NCBI GenBank assembly: GCA_016708725.1
Contig: JADJFE010000003.1
Span: 248,001-312,000 of the forward strand
Source of the DNA: Candidatus Aalborgicola bjergmarkensis
GTDB taxonomy: Bacteria > Pseudomonadota > Gammaproteobacteria > Burkholderiales > Burkholderiaceae_C
Direction: 5' to 3'
Length of the DNA stretch: 64,000 bases
Numbering within the stretch: the first letter of the stretch is position 1; each line of letters begins with the position of its first letter. This document shows positions 35,879-44,179 of this stretch, piece by piece. A model generated the notes under the pieces. It was not told the origin of the DNA. It saw only the letters and a list, made by a program, of their open reading frames with translations, and did not search any database. A program made the position numbers and the translations under genes.

Positions 35879-36115
35879 AAAACCGCCTGGTATCAGGTAG
35901 CGCGGGGCGGCTGAAAAGAGGGGAAAGGGTTTAGACGGGCGTGGGAACGGCTAAGGCTTGGCATTGTATTTTCGTCCCTCAATGTGCAATTTTTGGGGAT
36001 CGTAGCAGAAGAATCAGGGGAATCAGACAAAATTTTTCGTGCTGTCTGTTTTATGAAAAATCGGGCTGTATGGCTTATGGGACTTGCGGGAGTAGCTATC
36101 AATAAGTAACTACTT
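35879..36115 (-). promoter_or_regulatory. Repeated leader segment, copy 2, with terminator-like hairpin
   Basis: Same order as 32626-32890: repeat core (36060-36110), TAAAACAGACAGCACGAAAA, candidate -10 TACGAT (35999-36004), CCCCAAAAATTGCAC, AATGCCAAGCC, then hairpin CCGCC...GGCGG with TTTTT ending four bases before the ATG at 35874. Predicted leader ~115 nt. The hairpin would either terminate transcription or hide the ribosome-binding site. Confidence 0.55.
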
Positions 36116-36124
36116 CTGCACGAC

Positions 36125-36409
36125 TTATGCCGCATCCAGTTCCTTCATCGCCTCATCCAGCACGGTTTGTGCAACGCCGTGTTTTTTCAAAACTTCCATC
36201 AAACGCGATGTAGGGTCTGACATGAACAGTGCCTCGTCCCTGCGCAATCCATCGCTCAAGTACAGCTTGAGCAGCGTTTGGTATCCGGTAAAGCCCCGCC
36301 GTGGGGCAATGGCCTTCATTGACTCCACCACATCCACTGGAATACGCAATGTGATGGAGGTCATGGGACGGTCTTTGACCAGCCGTGATTTCAATCGTTC
36401 AGACAACAT
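36125..36409 (-). CDS. brnA: BrnA-like antitoxin
   Basis: 94 aa from ATG 36409, chosen because GAGGAG lies seven bases upstream inside the end of brnT. 'SITLRIPVDVVESMKAIAPRRGFTGYQTLL' is a ribbon-helix-helix/CopG-like DNA-binding module, followed by an acidic C-terminal helix 'VLKKHGVAQTVLDEAMKEL'. Pairs with the BrnT gene upstream and overlaps it by 11 bp. An alternative ATG at 36424 adds five residues. Confidence 0.85.
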   Translation of the reverse strand: MLSERLKSRLVKDRPMTSITLRIPVDVVESMKAIAPRRGFTGYQTLLKLYLSDGLRRDEALFMSDPTSRLMEVLKKHGVAQTVLDEAMKELDAA

Positions 36410-36692
36410 AAATTTGCTCCTCATGGGGTTGCCGCACGCGCGCGGAAATGATGCGGATAAACGTTACTTCGACTTCGATGTGCACCACATACAGCAGCCG
36501 CCCTACCGCGTCAAAACCAATTGCAGCATCGCGCGCCTCATCGTTGCGCGATGCCTGCACCAGGACAAACGCCGGGTCTGCAAACACAGTGACCGCTTCT
36601 TCAAAACGCACGCCATGCTTGAGCAGATTCTTTTGCGCCTTGACCGCATTCCAAACAAAGGAGTCTCCGTTCAGATTAAAGTGAATGTCCAT
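36399..36692 (-). CDS. brnT: BrnT-family ribonuclease toxin
   Basis: 97 aa. 'FVWNAVKAQKNLLKHGVRFE' 'EAVTVFADPAF' is the BrnT signature (WDxxKAxxNxxKHGVxFEEA), and 'ARDAAIGFDAVGRLLYVVHI' plus 'IRIISARVRQPHE' complete the RelE-like fold. Toxin-first order as usual for brnTA. A promoter should lie in the AT-rich stretch 36700-36770. Confidence 0.93.
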   Translation of the reverse strand: MDIHFNLNGDSFVWNAVKAQKNLLKHGVRFEEAVTVFADPAFVLVQASRNDEARDAAIGFDAVGRLLYVVHIEVEVTFIRIISARVRQPHEEQIYVV

Positions 36693-36774
36693 GCCTGTGC
36701 ATTATAGAATGTGTATTTACTTTGTTAATACATTTGCCGGTAAAAATGCCCTGCGCCATTCTGCCTTTATAAAA

Positions 36775-36830
36775 AATCTGGCTGCAGGGCTTATGCAATA
36801 AGCGGTAGCAGCTATGTTTTTTGCATCGTT
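36775..36830. repeat. Dispersed repeat copy (palindromic type)
   Basis: GGCTGCAGGGCTTATGCAAT then AAGCGGTAGCAGCTATGTTT; the CTTATGCAATAAG centre is palindromic. Confidence 0.75.
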
Positions 36831-36880
36831 ACCTGGTAATCCCAGCCAGCAAGACTATGCACAGCCTACAATTCCGTCCT

Positions 36881-37840
36881 ATGGCTCAACACGACAACGG
36901 CTACAAGAATCTGTTCTCGCACCCGCAGATGGTGCGCGATTTGCTTGTGGGCTTTGTGCACGAGCCGTGGGTGGCCGAGCTGGATTGGAACACGCTGGAA
37001 AAAGTCAGCGGCAGCTACGTGACCGATGACCTGCGCGACCGCGAGGACGATATTGTCTGGCGCGTGCGCTTCAATGAGCGTTGGTTGTACGTTTATCTGC
37101 TGCTGGAGTTTCAGTCTTCGGTGAATGAATTTATGGCGGTGCGGCTGCTGACCTACCTGGGCTTGCTGTACCAGGACATCATCAAGCAAAAGATGTTTAC
37201 GCCCAGTGGCAGACTTCCGCCGGTGCTGCCCTTGGTGCTCTACAACGGTGTGCGGCGCTGGAACGCCGCGCAAGAGATCAGCGCGTTGATCGAGGTGCCG
37301 CCGGGACGTTTGCAAGACTACACACCGCACCTGAAATACCTGCTGCTGGACGAAGGTGCCATCGACGAAAGTGCACCGTTGGCCCTGCAAAACCTGACGG
37401 CGGCATTGTTCCGGCTGGAGAAAAGCCGCACACCCACGGACATGGTGCAGGCCGTGGCCGCGCTGGTGGACTGGTTGCAAGCGCCTGAGCAAACGAGTGT
37501 GCGCCGCGCATTTGCCGTGTGGATACGGCGCGTGCTGCTCCCATCGCGCTTACCCAAAACCGAACTGCCCGAGGTGGGCGATTTACTGGAGATGAAAACC
37601 ATGTTGGCTGAAACCGTGATGGACTGGACGCAGCAGTGGCTGCAACAGGGGTTAGAAACAGGCAGGCAAGCGGAGGCAAGTCGGCTTTTGGAACGCCAGC
37701 TTACCAAGCGCTTTGGCCCGCTGCCGCCGACAGTACGCACGCGGCTGGCACAAGCGGCGGTGGAGCAATTGGAAGACTGGGCCGAGCGCATCCTCGATGC
37801 CACCAGCCTGGATGCGGTGTTTACCCAGGACACTCAATAA
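36881..37840 (+). CDS. Rpn-family recombination-promoting nuclease
   Basis: 319 aa from ATG 36881 (MAQHDNGYKNLFSHPQMVRD). PD-(D/E)XK nuclease of the Rpn/YhgA type: 'DLRDREDDIVWRVRF' and 'YVYLLLEFQSSVNEFMAVR' contain the D...ExQ catalytic residues; 'RLLTYLGLLYQDI' and 'LPPVLPLVLYNGVRRW' follow. C-terminal DUF4351-like helices 'RLLERQLTKRFGPLPPTVRT' and 'DWAERILDATSLDAVF'. Rpn proteins cleave DNA and promote RecA-independent recombination. Fragments of related genes lie at 33.2, 38.5-38.9 and 39.7 kb. Confidence 0.93.
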   Translation: MAQHDNGYKNLFSHPQMVRDLLVGFVHEPWVAELDWNTLEKVSGSYVTDDLRDREDDIVWRVRFNERWLYVYLLLEFQSSVNEFMAVRLLTYLGLLYQDIIKQKMFTPSGRLPPVLPLVLYNGVRRWNAAQEISALIEVPPGRLQDYTPHLKYLLLDEGAIDESAPLALQNLTAALFRLEKSRTPTDMVQAVAALVDWLQAPEQTSVRRAFAVWIRRVLLPSRLPKTELPEVGDLLEMKTMLAETVMDWTQQWLQQGLETGRQAEASRLLERQLTKRFGPLPPTVRTRLAQAAVEQLEDWAERILDATSLDAVFTQDTQ

Positions 37841-37881
37841 ACGAGCAATCTGGTTACAAGCGTATGCTGTGTCGCTTCTGC

Positions 37882-38241
37882 TTATGCCGCTTCTTGCAAC
37901 AGCGGGAAATGAATGTTCACCTCGGTGAACGGGACGAATACATCTCCACCATCCGTACGCTCCACCAAGCCAAGGGCTGACAGTCGCTTTATGTCGGTGT
38001 GGATGTTGGAGTAATTACATTCTGCCGCCTTTGCCAGCGCGTACACACTGCAAGGTCCAGTACGCCGCAGCAATTCCAGCAAATCCATGCGAGCGGCTGT
38101 CAACTCGGAAAACAGCGACCTGGCTGACTCGAAACGCAGCAAAAAATCCGCTTCTTTCCCTGTGGCTTGAGTGCCAGCTATCTGGGCGCGTGCGGCGGTA
38201 AACACAGAGCCGCGCGGGCTAATCTCGATCAAGGCTTTCAT
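37882..38241 (-). CDS. Winged-helix antitoxin/regulator (HVO_A0114-like)
   Basis: 119 aa, RBS GGAGG inside the end of the upstream DUF6516 gene. 'ARMDLLELLRRTGPCSVYAL' 'AKAAECNYSNIHTDIKRLSA' is a winged helix with a MarR/ArsR-like recognition helix, followed by a wing 'LGLVERTDGGDVFVPF'. HVO_A0114-type regulators are encoded next to DUF6516 proteins and the pair behaves as a candidate toxin-antitoxin module. Appears intact. Confidence 0.8.
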   Translation of the reverse strand: MKALIEISPRGSVFTAARAQIAGTQATGKEADFLLRFESARSLFSELTAARMDLLELLRRTGPCSVYALAKAAECNYSNIHTDIKRLSALGLVERTDGGDVFVPFTEVNIHFPLLQEAA

Positions 38242-38244
38242 GAA

Positions 38245-38520
38245 TTACCTCCAGTTCGTGACATCAGCCTCAAAGTCAGCCAGCAAAGCATCCAGGCTGC
38301 TAAAGGAATAGGGCTGCTCAACACCCGCGATATGCCGGTGATCTCCCTTGCCGCGCTCGTTGTCGTAGCGCACCCGGCACACGCCATTGCTTCCGTAGTA
38401 CAGCCGGTACTTGAAGCAGTGCACACACGGCAAAAGCGGCTCGGGCAACTGCCACACCACAATCTCGATGACCGATCCATCATCTCTCACCTCCCCGCGA
38501 TAGCCGATCTGGACGCTGAC
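38245..38520 (-). pseudogene. DUF6516 protein with its 5' end replaced
   Basis: The coding body 'DGSVIEIVVWQLPEPLLPCV' 'HCFKYRLYYGSNGVCRVRYD' 'NERGKGDHRHIAGVEQPYSF' is the DUF6516 pattern, complete at the C-terminus. The first ~10 residues are missing: upstream of 'VSVQIGYRGEV' the DNA is the antisense of an Rpn gene fragment (38505-38944). A GTG at about 38491 could still start a slightly short protein, so inactivation is likely but not certain. Confidence 0.7.
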
Positions 38521-38944
38521 CCTGGAGCAACTGGAGAATATCCAGCAACAATGGATTGACTTTATCAAGAACGCCGGAGACTTGAAATTCATCCCCGAGC
38601 GGCTCAACACCCCGAGCATCCACCAGGCTTTTGACATGATCAACGAAGCGGGTATGAGCGCTGAGGAACTGGAGCAGCAGCACAAGCGCCGTGAGTTCAT
38701 CTTCATGCAACGTGACGCACTGGAAAAGGCCCAGGCCGATGGCTGGGCAGAAGGCAAGGCAGAAGGCGTGCAAACCGGGGAAGCTCTGGCTCTGCAAAGG
38801 CTGCTGCACAAGCGTTTTGGCGCATTGTCCGCAGAGATTTTGCACCGCATCACCACCGCCAGCGTGGCGCAGATTGACGACTGGCTGGATCGGGTGCTGG
38901 GTGCCGCTTCCCTGGAAGAAGTTTTCCACGAAGCCCGGCACTAA
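38505..38944 (+). pseudogene. 3' half of an Rpn-family nuclease gene
   Basis: Frame 'IWTLTLEQLENIQQQWIDFI' 'KNAGDLKFIPERLNTPSIHQ' through 'EELEQQHKRREFIFMQRDAL' to 'DWLDRVLGAASLEEVFHEAR'. This is the C-terminal half of an Rpn-like transposase/nuclease with the DUF4351-type end. The N-terminal catalytic half is missing and is replaced by the DUF6516 gene. An ATG at 38582 could express a fragment. Confidence 0.75.
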
Positions 38945-38967
38945 AGGCACTAAAGGCAAATTAGGCA

Positions 38968-39025
38968 AATAGGGCTGTACCGCTTGTGCAGCAAGCGGGT
39001 ACAGCTATATATTTTGCAGTGAATG
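38968..39025. repeat. Dispersed repeat copy (palindromic type)
   Basis: GGGCTGTACCGCTTGTGCAG then CAAGCGGGTACAGCTATATA: GCTGTACCGCTTG...CAAGCGGGTACAGC is a long inverted repeat. Confidence 0.85.
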
Positions 39026-39166
39026 TATGCCACACCCTTTACATTACCATCACGGCCATGCAGCACGAAACCGCCACCTCCACCGGGTGCGATTCACTTG
39101 AATCGCACCCGGTATGTGCTGCTGTCCAGGTTTTACGAAACATGCGCCACCACTCGCCAAATTTGC

Positions 39167-39362
39167 CTAAATCTTGCGCTTGATACCTGCGTCCCTCAAA
39201 ACACCATTTGCCATGTTGCGTGAATTCACGGTTACTGCCAGCGGAAAATTGCGACCGTTGATCGGGCTGTTCCAAACCTCGTGGCTGCCTTTGCCTTGGC
39301 GCAAAGGTGCAGCCGTGAGCCTGCAAGATGCTCCGCACCTGCGGATAGAAGCCGCTGCCCAT
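39167..39362 (-). pseudogene. hicA paralogue with a frameshift
   Basis: Starts MGSGFYPQVRSILQAHGCTF, then the frame changes after 'CTF'; the other frame continues 'RQGKGSHEVWNSPINGRNFP' 'LAVTVNSRNMANGVLRDAGI' to a TAG at 39167. Compared with hicA at 34348 (HGCSLVRQGKGSHEIW) one valine codon region has lost two bases (or gained one). The catalytic His lies after the shift, so the toxin is probably dead. Confidence 0.85.
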
Positions 39363-39365
39363 GCG

Positions 39366-39623
39366 CTACATCACCTTGCGCGAATGGGCTTTCTCTGTGT
39401 GCAAAAACTGCACACGGCTGTTCGCATCAAAAGCAATGCCGTTGAGTTCGGCAATCTCCGGGGCAATCTCCCAGAACCTGGCTGTCATGGCTTCGTAGCT
39501 GGGTGCTTCTGTCGTCACACTCAGTTCTTCGCAGGAAACAACCCACATGCTGCATTCCGGGTCAAATACCACTTCTGCAATAAACGGGGCGCGGGCGAAA
39601 TCAGGGCGGATGATGTTTGTCAT
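39366..39623 (-). CDS. DUF1902 HicB-like antitoxin, second copy
   Basis: 85 aa from ATG 39623. 'FIAEVVFDPECSMWVVSCEE' 'LSVTTEAPSYEAMTARFWEI' matches the antitoxin at 34550 in plan (TEAP..DA..R.W.IAPE). Ends three bases before the broken hicA paralogue. It could be an orphan antitoxin able to cross-neutralise the intact hicA. Confidence 0.8.
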   Translation of the reverse strand: MTNIIRPDFARAPFIAEVVFDPECSMWVVSCEELSVTTEAPSYEAMTARFWEIAPEIAELNGIAFDANSRVQFLHTEKAHSRKVM

Positions 39624-39699
39624 GTCCGCAGTGTACCGCCGCCATGCGCCGTTTGCGTCGTCGTTGATCATCACGGCGCACGGGTTGCCGCCGACGCAA

Positions 39700-39777
39700 G
39701 CAGCCATTCGCGGCCAGGGTGATCGGGTGCTCGATGCCCAAACGCTAGAAGATGTTTTTGGCGAAGCTCGACACTGA
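39700..39777 (+). pseudogene. C-terminal tail of an Rpn-family gene
   Basis: Encodes GDRVLDAQTLEDVFGEARH followed by a stop, matching the end of the fragment at 38944 (LDRVLGAASLEEVFHEARH). Nothing else of the gene remains. Confidence 0.7.
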
Positions 39778-39794
39778 GTCTGGTGTCGGCCTTG

Positions 39795-39850
39795 CCCGCA
39801 GCGCGGAAACACTACAAAATTCGCAGCAACTCCCGCACACTCCATAAGCC
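39795..39850. repeat. Dispersed repeat copy (minus orientation)
   Basis: Reverse complement reads GGCTTATGGAGTGTGCGGGA then GTTGCTGCGAATTTTGTAGT, the same family. Located just beyond the adhE stop. Confidence 0.75.
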
Positions 39851-39861
39851 AGACTGGCCCG

Positions 39862-42471
39862 TCAGTCTTCGTAAATTTCCTTGAACGCCCGACCGTAATA
39901 ACTGTCAAGCAGCAACTGCTTGAGTTCGCCAATCAGCGGGAAACGTGGATTGGCGCCGGTGCATTGGTCGTCGAACGCTGCTTCGGCCAGTTTATCGACC
40001 TTGGCAAGAAAATCCGCTTCGTTGACCCCAGCGGCCTGAATCGACGGAGGAATCTCCAGCACTGCCTTGAGTTCATCGACCCACTCGATCAACTTCTCGA
40101 CGCGCTCGTGGTCGCGCTGCGCTTCCAACCCCAGATGCTTTGCAATCTGCGCGTAACGCGCCACGCCTTGCGGGCGGTCGTACTGGCTGAAGGCGGTCTG
40201 CTTGGCTGGAATATCAGCGGCGTTGTAGCGGATCACATTCGAGATCAGCAGCGCATTCGCCAGACCATGCGCCAGGTGAAATTCAGCACCCAGTTTGTGC
40301 GCCATCGAGTGGCAAACGCCCAGAAAGGCATTGGCAAAGGCGATACCGGCGATGGTCGCGGCATTGTGCGTTTGCTCTCTGGCGCGCGGGTCGTTGGCGC
40401 CGTTCTTATACGCCGAGGGCAGGTGCTCTTTCAGTATCTTGAGGGCTTGCAAGGCCTGTCCGTCGCTGTATTCGTTGGCCATGACCGACACATAGGCTTC
40501 GATGGCATGCGTCACCGCGTCGATCCCGCCGTAAGCGGTCAGCGATTTGGGCAAGTCCATCACCAGATTGGCATCCACGATGGCGATGGTCGGCGTGAGT
40601 TCGTAGTCGGCAATCGGGTATTTCGCACCGTTCGTCTCGTCGGTCACCACGGCGAACGGCGTGACCTCGGAGCCGGTGCCGGAGGTAGTGGGCACGGCCA
40701 CCAGGATTGCCTTGGCCCCCATTTTCGGAAAGCGGTAGATGCGCTTGCGAATATCCATGAAGCGCAGGGCCAGATCGGCAAAATGCACGTCGGGATGTTC
40801 GTACATCACCCACATGATCTTGGCCGCATCCATCGGCGAGCCGCCGCCCAGCGCCAGAATCACGTCCGGCTGAAACGCATTCGCCATCGCCAATCCCTTG
40901 CGCACCACGGCCAGCGTCGGATCGGCGGCGACTTCATAAAAGCACTCGACTTCCATTCCCTGTTTTTTAAGCAGGCGCATCGGCTCGGCAACGTAGCCGT
41001 TTTCCAGCAGGAAACGGTCGGTGACGATCAGGCAGCGTTTCCTTCCGGCCAGGTCTTCGAGGGCGACGGGCAGACAGCCACGGCGGAAATAGATCGACTT
41101 GGGCAATTTGTGCCACAGCATGTTTTCAGCCCTCTTGGCGACGGTTTTCTTGTTGATCAGATGCTTGGGGCCGACGTTTTCGGAAATCGAGTTGCCGCCC
41201 CAGGAACCGCAGCCCAGGGTCAACGACGGCGGCAGGCTGAAGTTGTACAGGTCACCGATGCCACCTTGCGACGACGGCGTATTGATCAGAATGCGCGCGG
41301 TTTTCATCTTGTCGCCGAAATAGCGAATGCGCTCGTTTTGCAAATCCTGGTCGGTGTACAGCGCCGAGGTGTGGCCAATGCCGCCCATCGCAATCAATGC
41401 CGCCGCCTTGGTGCAGGCATCGACAAAATCATCGGCGCGGTACATCGCCAGGGTGGGCGAAAGCTTTTCATGCGCAAACACCTCGCTGGGCGAGACTTCG
41501 CTCACCTCGCCGATCAGCACCTTGGTGTACGGTGGCACGCTGATGCCGGCCATTTCGGCAATGCGCCGCGCCGACTGGCCGACGATATCGGCATTCAGAT
41601 GCCCCCCATGAAACAGCACGGCGCGCACCGCCACTGCCTCATCGGGCGAAAGAATATAGCCGCCATGGTGGGAAAAACGCTCGCGCACCGCGTCGTACAC
41701 GCTGTCAACAATGATGACCGATTGTTCGGAGGCGCAGACCACGCCATTGTCAAACGTCTTGGACATCAGAATCGAGGCCACGGCGCGTTTGATGTCCGCC
41801 GTTTCATCAATCACCACCGGCGTATTGCCCGCACCCACGCCGATGGCCGGTTTGCCCGACGAATAGGCCGCGCGCACCATGCCGGGGCCGCCGGTTGCCA
41901 AAATCAGGTTGATGTCGGGATGCTGCATCAGGTAGTCGGACAATTCGACCGTCGGCTCATCAATCCAGCCGATGATGTCCTTGGGCGCGCCAGCGGCAAC
42001 TGCCGCTTCGAGCACCAGACGCGCCGCCTCGCAGGTCGATTTGCGCGCGCGCGGATGCGGCGAAAACACCACGCCATTGCGTGTTTTGAGGCAAATCAGC
42101 GCCTTGAAGATCGCCGTAGACGTTGGATTGGTGGTCGGCACAATGCCGCAGATGATGCCAATCGGCTCGGCGATGGTGATCGTGCCGAAATTGTCGTCCT
42201 CGGACAGCACCCCACAGGTTTTTTCGTCCTTGTATTTGTTGTAGATGTATTCGGATGCAAAATGGTTCTTGACAACTTTGTCCTCCAGCACACCCATGCC
42301 GGTTTCTTCGACCGCCATGCGTGAGAGCGGAATGCGGGCGTTGGCCGCCGCCAGCGCTGCGCTGCGAAAGATGGCATCGACCTGCTCCTGCGTAAATCCG
42401 GCGTAAATAGCCTGGGCTTTTTTGACCCGTGCCATCAACGCATTCAACTCCCCGATAGTGGCAACCGCCAT
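39862..42471 (-). CDS. adhE: Bifunctional aldehyde/alcohol dehydrogenase AdhE
   Basis: 869 aa from ATG 42471, RBS AGGAGA. N-terminal CoA-acylating acetaldehyde dehydrogenase (1-~440) with active-site Cys in FDNGVVCASEQSVI; C-terminal iron-dependent alcohol dehydrogenase (~455-869) with GGGSPMDAAKIMW and the metal-binding HSMAHKLGAEFHLAHGLANA. Converts acetyl-CoA to ethanol with two NADH, a fermentation step. This suggests facultative anaerobic growth. Divergent from the chemoreceptor gene. Confidence 0.97.
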   Translation of the reverse strand: MAVATIGELNALMARVKKAQAIYAGFTQEQVDAIFRSAALAAANARIPLSRMAVEETGMGVLEDKVVKNHFASEYIYNKYKDEKTCGVLSEDDNFGTITIAEPIGIICGIVPTTNPTSTAIFKALICLKTRNGVVFSPHPRARKSTCEAARLVLEAAVAAGAPKDIIGWIDEPTVELSDYLMQHPDINLILATGGPGMVRAAYSSGKPAIGVGAGNTPVVIDETADIKRAVASILMSKTFDNGVVCASEQSVIIVDSVYDAVRERFSHHGGYILSPDEAVAVRAVLFHGGHLNADIVGQSARRIAEMAGISVPPYTKVLIGEVSEVSPSEVFAHEKLSPTLAMYRADDFVDACTKAAALIAMGGIGHTSALYTDQDLQNERIRYFGDKMKTARILINTPSSQGGIGDLYNFSLPPSLTLGCGSWGGNSISENVGPKHLINKKTVAKRAENMLWHKLPKSIYFRRGCLPVALEDLAGRKRCLIVTDRFLLENGYVAEPMRLLKKQGMEVECFYEVAADPTLAVVRKGLAMANAFQPDVILALGGGSPMDAAKIMWVMYEHPDVHFADLALRFMDIRKRIYRFPKMGAKAILVAVPTTSGTGSEVTPFAVVTDETNGAKYPIADYELTPTIAIVDANLVMDLPKSLTAYGGIDAVTHAIEAYVSVMANEYSDGQALQALKILKEHLPSAYKNGANDPRAREQTHNAATIAGIAFANAFLGVCHSMAHKLGAEFHLAHGLANALLISNVIRYNAADIPAKQTAFSQYDRPQGVARYAQIAKHLGLEAQRDHERVEKLIEWVDELKAVLEIPPSIQAAGVNEADFLAKVDKLAEAAFDDQCTGANPRFPLIGELKQLLLDSYYGRAFKEIYED

Positions 42472-42563
42472 GGCGCTTCTCCTTGAATAATGTGTAAGAT
42501 TGTTGTAATTACGATATGGTCCGGGCATCCCGTTCACTCAATGCGTTTACGAAAGAATTATCC

Positions 42564-44135
42564 ATGAAGCTTAGTGTCAAACTTCCTCTTGCCTTTGCCT
42601 TGTCCATGGGCTTGCTGTTTGCCGGTGCCATGTTCGGCCTGCTAACCTTGTCCGGGACGATGCAGACGTTTGAACAGGAGATAAGTATCGCCAGGGAGTC
42701 CAACGACGGGGCGACAAAAGTTGGCATCGCGTTTGCCTCGGCCATTCAGGAGTGGAAGAATGTACTGCTACGCGGCAAGGACCCCAAAGACCTGGACAAG
42801 TACTGGAATGCCCACACCAAACAAATGCAATCGGTGGAGGCAACGCTCAAGTCTCTCGATGACATGTCCTTGCAAAACGAAGACAAGGTGCTGGTTCGCA
42901 AGTTGACGCAGGCGTTGGCAACGGCCAAAGAGGGCTACGTCAAAGGCTTTGAGGCCTTCAAGTCCGCCAACTTTGACCACCAGATCGGCGACAAGGCCGT
43001 GCGCGGGGTGGACCGGGAGGCGCATACGCTGGTACAGGAACTCGGCAAACGGTTGAATACGGAAATGGTTCAGGCACAAGAGCGTGCCAGGGCCAATGCC
43101 CAACGCAACAAAATCCTGGCTTATGGCATCATGATCTTGTTCACGGCTGCTGGCGTGGCGGGCGGGCTGTGGTTGAGTCGGCAGATTATCCAACCGCTGG
43201 CAGTGGCCGTCCAGGTGGCCGATCAGGTCGCCCGTGGTGACCTTGGCAACACGATTGAAGTAACGCACCAGGACGAAATCGGTGACTTGTTGCGCTCGCT
43301 CCAGCACATGCAGACCAAGCTGGCGCGGGTAATCATCAACGTACGCAAGGGCTCCGAAACCGTGGCCACTGCGAGCGCCGAAATTGCATCTGGCAACCAG
43401 GATCTTTCCGCCCGCACCGAGCAGCAAGCCAGCGCACTGGAAGAGACCGCCGCATCCATGGAGCAACTGGGTGCCACCGTCCGGCAAAACGCGGACAACG
43501 CACGCCAAGCCAACCAACTGGCCATGGGCGCCTCGACGGTTGCTGTCACGGGTGGTGAAGTGGTTGGCCAGGTGGTGGAAACCATGAAAGGCATCAACGA
43601 AGCCTCACGCAAGATCTCCAGCATCATCCAGGTCATCGACGGCATCGCGTTCCAGACCAATATCCTGGCGCTCAACGCCGCCGTGGAAGCAGCACGTGCC
43701 GGAGAACACGGGCGCGGCTTTGCTGTCGTGGCCTCCGAGGTGCGCTCACTGGCCGGACGCAGCGCCGAGGCCGCCCGGGAAATCAAATCGCTCATCAATA
43801 CCAGCGTCGAACGGGTCGAACAGGGCACCACGCTGGTCGATCAGGCGGGCAGCACCATGCAGGAGGTGGTCAGCAGCATCCGTCGCGTCACCGACATCGT
43901 GGGCGAGATAAGCTCGGCCAGCCAGGAACAGGCCAGCGGTGTGGCGCAGGCGAGCGAGGCCGTGACCCAGATGGACCATGCCACCCAGCAAAATGCGGCC
44001 CTGGTGGAAGAAATGGCCGCCGCCGCCAGCAGCCTCAAAGCCCAGGCGCAGGAACTGGTGCAGGTGGTATCGTCCTTCAAACTCGGTGCCAATGACACAA
44101 GCGCTACAGGCTTATCCAGGGTTGCCAGCAGCTGA
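42564..44135 (+). CDS. Methyl-accepting chemotaxis protein
   Basis: 523 aa from ATG 42564. TM1 'LPLAFALSMGLLFAGAMFGL', a periplasmic four-helix sensor (~35-185), TM2 'ILAYGIMILFTAAGVAGGLW', HAMP (~212-265), and a signalling domain with the hairpin tip 'IDGIAFQTNILALNAAVEAA RAGEHGRGFAVV'-type sequence. The C-terminus lacks an obvious CheR-binding pentapeptide. It is a Tsr-like chemoreceptor with unknown ligand. Confidence 0.95.
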   Translation: MKLSVKLPLAFALSMGLLFAGAMFGLLTLSGTMQTFEQEISIARESNDGATKVGIAFASAIQEWKNVLLRGKDPKDLDKYWNAHTKQMQSVEATLKSLDDMSLQNEDKVLVRKLTQALATAKEGYVKGFEAFKSANFDHQIGDKAVRGVDREAHTLVQELGKRLNTEMVQAQERARANAQRNKILAYGIMILFTAAGVAGGLWLSRQIIQPLAVAVQVADQVARGDLGNTIEVTHQDEIGDLLRSLQHMQTKLARVIINVRKGSETVATASAEIASGNQDLSARTEQQASALEETAASMEQLGATVRQNADNARQANQLAMGASTVAVTGGEVVGQVVETMKGINEASRKISSIIQVIDGIAFQTNILALNAAVEAARAGEHGRGFAVVASEVRSLAGRSAEAAREIKSLINTSVERVEQGTTLVDQAGSTMQEVVSSIRRVTDIVGEISSASQEQASGVAQASEAVTQMDHATQQNAALVEEMAAAASSLKAQAQELVQVVSSFKLGANDTSATGLSRVASS

Positions 44136-44179
44136 ATAATAAAATTGCATTTAATACCCTTAAATGGCATAATATCAAG

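Noticed and set aside
39964..42324. 786-codon open frame on the plus strand opposite adhE
   Set aside because: It is a high-GC shadow of adhE; the sequence is His/Arg/Gly-rich without any domain, and adhE is clearly the gene.
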